Shown: piece after piece, positions 6,540-10,266 of the stretch
Layout of the letters: each line of letters begins with the position of its first letter
Numbering within the stretch: position 1 is the stretch's first letter
DNA from: an uncultured Oscillospiraceae bacterium
GTDB taxonomy: Bacteria > Bacillota > Clostridia > Oscillospirales > Oscillospiraceae
DNA: 10,266 nt
Direction: 5' to 3'
NCBI GenBank assembly: GCA_958426425.1
Contig: CATZYY010000078.1
Coordinates: forward strand, 1 to 10,266
The notes under the pieces: generated by a model
What the model was told of the DNA's origin: nothing
Seen by the model: only the letters and a program-made list of their open reading frames with translations
The model's database searches: none
Made by a program: the position numbers and the translations under genes

Positions 6540-7291
6540 TCCGCAGCCTCCTCCCAGGGCAGGGGCACGGTGAAGGAAACGGGCTCCCCGTCTCCCTGCC
6601 AAACCACCCGGGCCTCCTGGCCCCGGGTCACCGGGCCGCTGAAAAAGCAGTAGTAGGGGCTGTGGAACGACGTGACCACCGTGGACGGCTGTCCCTCCAG
6701 GCGCATGCTGTCTCCCAAAAAGCGGGAGGGTTTTTCAAAGGGATTCGCCGAGGAAAAGCTGACGGCAAACCAGGCGGTGGTCCGTTCCGCCGCCGGGTCC
6801 TGCAATCCCACCTGATAGACGCGGGTGGTGACGCCGTTGACCGTTCGCCGCAGGTCCAGGTCCATGGCCGTCTTGGCCAGGGCCTGATAAGCTCCGTCCT
6901 GATAGCCGCTGAAGCTGATTTCCGTCAAGTCCTGGACGGTGGTGGGAAACCACCGGGCTTGGAAGTTGGGAACCACCGTGTCCCGCAGGGTATTCCATAC
7001 CGGGCCCGCCGCCACCAGGACAAAGATCAGCACCGCCGCCATGGCCATTCGGCCCACGATCAGCCACCCCAGGGGATACTGCCGGTTCAGTTCCCGGCCC
7101 ACCTCTTTCGGGTCTCCCATGGCGGCCAAGGTCCGCTGCTCCGCCAGAGCCGGGTCATAGCCCAGCTCCAAAAGGCCCTCCATGTGGTCCTCCATATGGC
7201 CCTCCAGCTCCGCCCGGATGGCGGCGCGCTCCCGCCGGGTCACATGATTCAGAGCGGAGAGCACCGTCTCCGTATAGTCCCGCCTGCCCAT
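6536..7291 (-). CDS. HAAS-domain (DUF1700-type / permease prefix-like) membrane protein (module copy A)
   Basis: This encodes 251 residues. Residues 1-72 form the HAAS-type helical domain (TVLSALNHV, ERAAIRAELEGHMEDHMEG, AMGDPKEVGRELNRQY). One membrane segment lies at about 74-98 (LGWLIVGRMAMAAVLIFVLV), followed by an extracytoplasmic domain with the anchors LDLRRTVNGVTTRVYQV and a terminal SFTVPLPWEE. The second copy has LDIR...LRVYRI and LELPLPEE at corresponding places. The gene starts 4 bases after the padR stop. No clear Shine-Dalgarno precedes its ATG, so translation is probably coupled to padR. In known PadR-HAAS pairs the HAAS protein is part of the regulated membrane system; whether this one senses a signal or handles a stress is inference. 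Confidence 0.82.
   Translation of the reverse strand: MGRRDYTETVLSALNHVTRRERAAIRAELEGHMEDHMEGLLELGYDPALAEQRTLAAMGDPKEVGRELNRQYPLGWLIVGRMAMAAVLIFVLVAAGPVWNTLRDTVVPNFQARWFPTTVQDLTEISFSGYQDGAYQALAKTAMDLDLRRTVNGVTTRVYQVGLQDPAAERTTAWFAVSFSSANPFEKPSRFLGDSMRLEGQPSTVVTSFHSPYYCFFSGPVTRGQEARVVWQGDGEPVSFTVPLPWEEAAE
7076..7291 (-). repeat. HAAS-coding direct repeat, copy A
   Basis: These are the codons of residues 1-72 of the HAAS protein in module A, partner of the repeat at 5656-5871. Both copies are on the same strand, 1420 bases apart, as expected from tandem duplication of the two-gene module. Confidence 0.75.
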
Positions 7292-7295
7292 GGCG

Positions 7296-7637
7296 TCAGG
7301 CCAGGCTCAGCCCGGCGCTGGACCGCAGCACCGTGTTGACCGCCCCGGCATACTCCTTCCAGGCCTCCGCCTCCTTTTTCAGCGCCGCCTCCCCCCGGCG
7401 GGTCAGATGATAGTACTTCCGCACCCGGCCGGTGGGCGCCTCCTGCTGATATGCCTCCAGCAATCCCTGCCGCTCCAGGCCGTGGAGCACCGGGTAGAGG
7501 GTCCCCTCTTTCATCTCAAAGGTATGGTCAGACCGGCGGGCCAGCTCCAGAATCATCTGGTAGCCGTACATATCCTCCCCCGCCAGCAGGGACAATACCA
7601 GCAGCTGGGTGTGCTCAATGGGCTTTTTCCGTTCCAT
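7296..7637 (-). CDS. PadR family transcriptional regulator
   Basis: This encodes 113 residues, typical of the short PadR class. The winged-helix signature is complete: HTQLLVLSLLAGEDMYGYQMILEL, then FEMKEGTLYPVLHGLERQGLLEAY as recognition helix and following strand, then RVRKYYHLTRRGEAAL as the wing. A C-terminal dimerisation helix follows. The frame is open to 7715, but that region holds the promoter and operator. The ATG at 7637 has AGGAGG 6 bases upstream and gives the standard PadR start. PadR proteins are mostly repressors released by a ligand or stress and usually control their own operon. It is first in a five-gene operon with the two HAAS modules, which are its likely targets. Confidence 0.93.
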   Translation of the reverse strand: MERKKPIEHTQLLVLSLLAGEDMYGYQMILELARRSDHTFEMKEGTLYPVLHGLERQGLLEAYQQEAPTGRVRKYYHLTRRGEAALKKEAEAWKEYAGAVNTVLRSSAGLSLA

Positions 7638-7662
7638 ATGCAGCCTCCTGTCCGGTTTTATG

Positions 7663-7701
7663 CCTAGTAGTTCTATGCTTATTATACATAGTACTACTAG
7701 G
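7663..7701. promoter_or_regulatory. Inverted-repeat operator, probable PadR binding site
   Basis: The left arm CCTAGTAGTTCTATG (7663-7677) and right arm CATAGTACTACTAGG (7687-7701) are inverted repeats with one mismatch in 15, separated by 9 bases that contain most of the -10 box. The dyad covers the spacer, the -10 and the transcription start, so a bound protein would block RNA polymerase. Assignment to the PadR encoded just downstream is inferred from position and symmetry. Confidence 0.8.
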
Positions 7702-7709
7702 TATGTCAA
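7681..7709 (-). promoter_or_regulatory. Consensus sigma-A promoter of the padR-HAAS operon
   Basis: Read on the - strand, TTGACA (7709-7704) is followed by a 17-base spacer and TATAAT (7686-7681). Both hexamers match the vegetative consensus exactly. Transcription would start near 7674, leaving a leader of about 37 bases before the padR ATG. Confidence 0.92.
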
Positions 7710-7713
7710 GGGC

Positions 7714-7745
7714 AAAAAAACGCAGGCCCTCCGGCCTGCGTTTTT
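7714..7745. terminator. Bidirectional-looking terminator between the lipoprotein gene and padR
   Basis: A 9-bp stem ACGCAGGCC (7720-7728) pairs with GGCCTGCGT (7733-7741) around a CTCC loop. On the - strand it is followed by a run of seven T (complement of 7720-7714) and lies 10 bases after the lipoprotein stop at 7752, so it ends the tmcAL-lipoprotein transcript. A run of five T (7741-7745) on the + strand makes it symmetric. It ends only 4 bases from the padR -35 box. Confidence 0.88.
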
Positions 7746-7751
7746 CCATCG

Positions 7752-8669
7752 CTATTTTCCGCTGGGGGCTTCCCCTTCAGTACTTTCCAAACCCAGCAGC
7801 TCCACCCCATGAGGGCTGAGGTAGGGCATCAGCTGGGCATAGTCCAGATGATAGATCTGCGCACCGGCGGCATAGGCGGCCAGTTCATAAGGGGAAAAGC
7901 CCACCGTCATACCGGAGCCGTCGAAGGAGACGGCATAGCTACTCCAGGCGGAGAGGATCTCCTCATAGTTGGCCCAGAAAAATTCCTCCGCCGCCATGTC
8001 GTTCTCCGCCGCAGTCTCACAGCTCTGACGGACCAGTTCCTCCTTCACTGCGGCAGAAAAGGCCTGTCCATCCGCCGCCAGCACCTCCGGTGTAAAGAAC
8101 TGCCCGGTAGTCAGGTCAAAATTCCAGGCCAGCAGCACCGTGTTGGGGTGGGCTCCGCCGGTATAGCTATAATAATTGCCGGATACGCTGATCATCCGCT
8201 CCGTCTGATAAACCTCGCAGTCCATCTCCATGGTGTAGGGAGATGGCCACTCCATACCGGATTTCATCCGAAACTCCAAATCCTCCTGGGCCATGGAGAC
8301 CATCTCCTGGTACTCTATTTCCACAGTGGCAGGGCCAAACTGGTCGTTAAATGCCGCCACCGCAGCCAAGGCCTGTTCCTCCTCGGCGGTCTGGGCCGTC
8401 TCGAGAGGCGTTCCATCCCGCCAGCTGGCGCTCAGGACCGGATATTCGAACCGGCAGGTCACCAGCTCCGTGCCATCGTCAGCCAGGGCGGTGTCCTCGT
8501 AGACCTCCGTCTTCACCTGGAAGGTCACAGTCTGAGGCGCCGCCTCCGACAGGACAGTGCTCTCCTGAATGGAGGGGGTCAGTTCCTCTGTGGATATACT
8601 TCCCGGCGCTTGGCCGGCGCAGGCTGTCAGCATGCCCAGCATCAGCAGCACGATGATTGCTCGTCGCAT
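7752..8669 (-). CDS. Lipoprotein with DUF4163/DUF3298 (RsiV-like) domains
   Basis: This encodes 305 residues. A lipoprotein signal is clear: MRRAIIVLLMLGMLTAC with lipobox LTAC and lipidated C17. After a Ser/Thr/Glu-rich linker, residues about 47-165 fit the DUF4163 pattern. Residues about 165-285 fit DUF3298: YYSYTGGAHPNT (167-177), NFDLTTGQFFTPEVL, then VSFDGSGMTVGFSPYELAAYAAG and a final LDYAQLMPYL. The same domains occur in RsiV-type anti-sigma factors and in PdaC-like deacetylases, but this protein has neither the anti-sigma cytoplasmic part nor a deacetylase domain. It would be a cell-surface protein of unknown ligand. AAAGGAG sits 9 bases before the ATG. It begins 18 bases after the tmcAL stop and is probably co-transcribed with it. 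Confidence 0.85.
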   Translation of the reverse strand: MRRAIIVLLMLGMLTACAGQAPGSISTEELTPSIQESTVLSEAAPQTVTFQVKTEVYEDTALADDGTELVTCRFEYPVLSASWRDGTPLETAQTAEEEQALAAVAAFNDQFGPATVEIEYQEMVSMAQEDLEFRMKSGMEWPSPYTMEMDCEVYQTERMISVSGNYYSYTGGAHPNTVLLAWNFDLTTGQFFTPEVLAADGQAFSAAVKEELVRQSCETAAENDMAAEEFFWANYEEILSAWSSYAVSFDGSGMTVGFSPYELAAYAAGAQIYHLDYAQLMPYLSPHGVELLGLESTEGEAPSGK

Positions 8670-8687
8670 AAGTAGGGTCTCCTTTCC

Positions 8688-9908
8688 TCAGCAGGGCCCT
8701 CTCAAGATCACAGGACCCTCCCGCCACTCTGTACCGCCGGCAGCGGCAGACAGGGCAGGGTAGGCCAACGTATAGAGATCTGTGGCCCGCGCCTCCAGCG
8801 ACAGCAGACGCCGGGCCTCCGGCCCCAGGGTCCGCACGTCGGCGGGCTTGGTCAAAACCGGCGCGGCAGATTGCTTCCGCATGGCGGAGAGCAGCCGGCA
8901 GCCGGTATCGTTGGCGGCCAGAGGCCGCAGATAGGGCACCTTTTCCGGCACATCGGCAGGGGTCAGGCCCAAGTAGGCCCACAGCACCATCCGCCGCAGC
9001 CGGGCATAGGCGTATCGCCTGGTCTTGGCGGCGGAGAGCAGCTCCTCCACCGAGGCGGCTGTGCGGGAGGCATGGTACAGCCGGCGGCATAAACCCTCCC
9101 GCCCCTGGTCCAGGGCGGCAAAGTCTGATTCCGTCATGGTCCGCAGCCGGGCAAGGACAACCCTCTGGCACATCTCGCCCCACACCGGCGCGCGGCCGGC
9201 GGCAGCCTCCTCCTGATACACCCGCGCTATGGCGGCAGGCAGCAAAGACAAGGCCTGCTCCGTCTCCCCCGCCCGCAGCAGCGCCCGGAGGGCGGAGGCG
9301 GAGGGGTGGGCGCCGGGCTCCAGGGCGCCGTCGTGGGGACTGCCCTCCCGGCGAACGGTCAGAGGGCGCAGGGAGAGCCGGCGGCGCAGCAGCGCCTTGC
9401 AGTACTCCACGCCCAAAATGTTGTTGGCCGATTCCAGCAGCGCCGCCTGTTCCGGTCCCAGCAGGGCGGATACCGCCGCTTGACGGCAGGCTGCATAGGA
9501 TTTTCCCGATTCCAGCCGGCGGCGCAGGGCCCCGGCATATTCCGGAGAGAGCAGGCAACGGGCCAGCTCCAGCAGCGGCGCCGTCTCGCCGCACTCGCTG
9601 CCAAACACCAGATCCGTCACCACGCCGGCGGCGGCAAGTACCTGGACGCCGCCATCGGCAAAGGTCTCCGCCGAGGCCACAGCCCAGGGCAGCGGCAGCT
9701 CCAGCACCAGGTCCGCGCCGCTCTCCACGGCGGCCCGGGCCCGCTGGTGCTTGCGAATCAGGGCAAAATCACCCCGCTGGACGAAGTTGCCGCTCATGGC
9801 GCAGACAATGGCGGTGTCGGGTCCCAGCAGCCGCCGGGTCTCCTCCAACAGGCGCAGATGCCCGCTGTGCAGCGGATTGTATTCTACGATCATACCTGCA
9901 ACAGCCAT
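8688..9908 (-). CDS. tmcAL: tRNA(Met) cytidine acetate ligase
   Basis: TmcAL (formerly YlbM) uses ATP and acetate to form N4-acetylcytidine at the wobble base of elongator tRNA-Met in the cytoplasm. The product is 406 residues; the B. subtilis protein is about the same size. The start MAVAGMIVEYNPLHSGH contains the nucleotidyltransferase HxGH motif (H14-S-G-H17). It is followed by SGNFVQRGD (39-47), a SANNILGVEYCKAL segment and a C-terminal KTRRYAYARLRRMVLWAYLGL segment, all typical of the family. The frame is open to 9944, but the ATG at 9908 has GGGGTG about 6 bases upstream and places the family N-terminus correctly. It is divergent from ackA, which is near this gene in many Firmicutes, and is followed by a lipoprotein gene. 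Confidence 0.94.
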   Translation of the reverse strand: MAVAGMIVEYNPLHSGHLRLLEETRRLLGPDTAIVCAMSGNFVQRGDFALIRKHQRARAAVESGADLVLELPLPWAVASAETFADGGVQVLAAAGVVTDLVFGSECGETAPLLELARCLLSPEYAGALRRRLESGKSYAACRQAAVSALLGPEQAALLESANNILGVEYCKALLRRRLSLRPLTVRREGSPHDGALEPGAHPSASALRALLRAGETEQALSLLPAAIARVYQEEAAAGRAPVWGEMCQRVVLARLRTMTESDFAALDQGREGLCRRLYHASRTAASVEELLSAAKTRRYAYARLRRMVLWAYLGLTPADVPEKVPYLRPLAANDTGCRLLSAMRKQSAAPVLTKPADVRTLGPEARRLLSLEARATDLYTLAYPALSAAAGGTEWREGPVILRGPC

Positions 9909-9925
9909 AAATTTCACCCCAATCC

Positions 9926-9943
9926 AGTGACAAAAAAGTGACA
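9926..9943. repeat. Direct repeat AGTGACA-AAAA-AGTGACA in the tmcAL-ackA intergenic region
   Basis: Two identical AGTGACA heptamers at 9926-9932 and 9937-9943 are separated by four A, giving an 11-base period, about one helical turn. They lie 18 bases upstream of the tmcAL ATG and 18 bases before the ackA -35 box. This arrangement suits a regulator bound on one DNA face, but no regulator is identified. Confidence 0.5.
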
Positions 9944-9961
9944 TTTCGGTAAAAATGGAGG

Positions 9962-9989
9962 TTGCCTCTGGAAAAAACTTTGTTATAAT
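9962..9989 (+). promoter_or_regulatory. Promoter for ackA (extended -10)
   Basis: TTGCCT (9962-9967), a 16-base spacer and TATAAT (9984-9989) are present, with TGT immediately before the -10, forming an extended TGnTATAAT. The -35 matches 4 of 6 consensus bases. The start would be near 9996, leaving a leader of about 109 bases before the ackA ATG. Confidence 0.78.
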
Positions 9990-10001
9990 AGATATTGTGA
10001 G

Positions 10002-10029
10002 GGATTCCGTCCGCCATGGCGGAGAATCC
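10002..10029. promoter_or_regulatory. Palindromic element in the ackA leader
   Basis: A perfect 14-base palindrome TCCGCCATGGCGGA (10010-10023) is flanked by the inverted pair GGATTC (10002-10007) and GAATCC (10024-10029), with CG as a bulge on one side. It lies just downstream of the predicted transcription start, so it could be an operator or a 5' mRNA hairpin. It has no T-tract and is not a terminator. Confidence 0.45.
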
Positions 10030-10104
10030 TTTCCGAATTATTTTATATCAAAGCGGGAAAAACCGCAAGGATTTCCCCAAAAGGTGCAGAGGAGTCGTGA
10101 AATT

Positions 10105-10266
10105 ATGAACATTCTGGTCATTAACGCTGGCAGTTCCTCCCTGAAGTATCAGCTGCTGAATCCCGAGACCGGCACGCTGCTGGCCAAGGGCCTGTGCGAG
10201 CGCATCGGCATCGACGGCAAGTTCACCTACAAGCCCCAGGTGGAGGGCAAGCAGGTGCTGGACGCC
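10105..10266 (+). CDS. ackA: Acetate kinase (3' partial)
   Basis: The first 54 codons are present and the gene runs off the window; the full enzyme is about 400 residues. The start MNILVINAGSSSLKYQLL is the acetate/sugar kinase signature, with the conserved Asn (N7) and the GSSSLK phosphate-contacting loop. The enzyme interconverts acetyl phosphate and ADP with acetate and ATP, giving ATP during fermentation in the cytoplasm. AGAGGAG lies 10 bases before the ATG. The codons are strongly biased (CTG, GGC, AAG), consistent with high expression. It has its own promoter and a leader of about 109 bases, and is transcribed away from tmcAL. Confidence 0.95.
   Translation, partial: MNILVINAGSSSLKYQLLNPETGTLLAKGLCERIGIDGKFTYKPQVEGKQVLDA

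Noticed and set aside
6425..7339. 304-codon + strand open frame
   Set aside because: It is fully antisense to the HAAS module and the padR end, has no SD, and its translation is low-complexity shadow sequence.
7638..7715. Upstream start for PadR at 7715
   Set aside because: The added 26 codons cover the consensus promoter and operator and would begin upstream of the transcription start.
8479..9594. 371-codon - strand frame overlapping tmcAL
   Set aside because: It is an out-of-frame shadow of tmcAL, which carries clear family motifs in its own frame. The shadow is Gly/Ala/Arg/Pro-rich without domains.
9909..10000. Divergent promoter for tmcAL
   Set aside because: AT-rich stretches such as TATTATAAC exist on the - strand, but no -35 hexamer at acceptable spacing was found, so no site is claimed.

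Overview
The window is a GC-rich, densely coded bacterial chromosome segment. Its Shine-Dalgarno sites are AGGAGG-like, one sigma-A promoter is a perfect consensus, and it carries Firmicutes-type genes (tmcAL/ylbM, ackA, PadR with HAAS-domain proteins, a DUF3298 lipoprotein). High GC together with these families suggests a gut-type clostridium of the Oscillospiraceae (Flavonifractor/Oscillibacter-like). The genus is an inference. No tRNA, rRNA, CRISPR array or insertion sequence was seen.

Region 1 (1-4315, + strand) is a tight four-gene run. It starts with the 3' part of a large fusion protein whose order reads as a NadD-like nucleotidyltransferase tail, a GNAT-like domain and a PyrR-like phosphoribosyltransferase. 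A 95-residue membrane protein follows, then a lactate/malate-dehydrogenase-fold protein with a 108-residue N-terminal extension and altered catalytic residues, and then a flavodoxin-fold protein with a four-cysteine motif. Gaps are 4-25 bases and a strong hairpin terminator closes the run. The enzyme types together suggest a nucleotide- or cofactor-linked pathway that I cannot match to a known one. This is the best candidate for an undescribed system here.

Region 2 (7715 down to 4469, - strand) is a five-gene operon: padR, then two copies of a two-gene module. Each module pairs a HAAS-domain membrane protein with a single-pass protein bearing an extracytoplasmic domain. Within each pair the start and stop overlap as ATGA. 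The first 72 residues of the two HAAS proteins are 59/72 identical while the rest has diverged widely. The operon is driven by TTGACA-N17-TATAAT, overlaid by a 39-bp inverted repeat that is probably the PadR autoregulatory operator.

Region 3 (9908 down to 7752, - strand) holds tmcAL (tRNA-Met cytidine acetate ligase, formerly YlbM) followed by a DUF4163/DUF3298-like lipoprotein, closed by a hairpin with T/A runs on both sides. Region 4 (10105 to the end, + strand) is the start of ackA (acetate kinase), divergent from tmcAL. The 196-base divergent intergenic region contains an extended -10 promoter for ackA, a helical-phase direct repeat and a palindromic leader element. There is no stretch longer than 300 bases without a gene.
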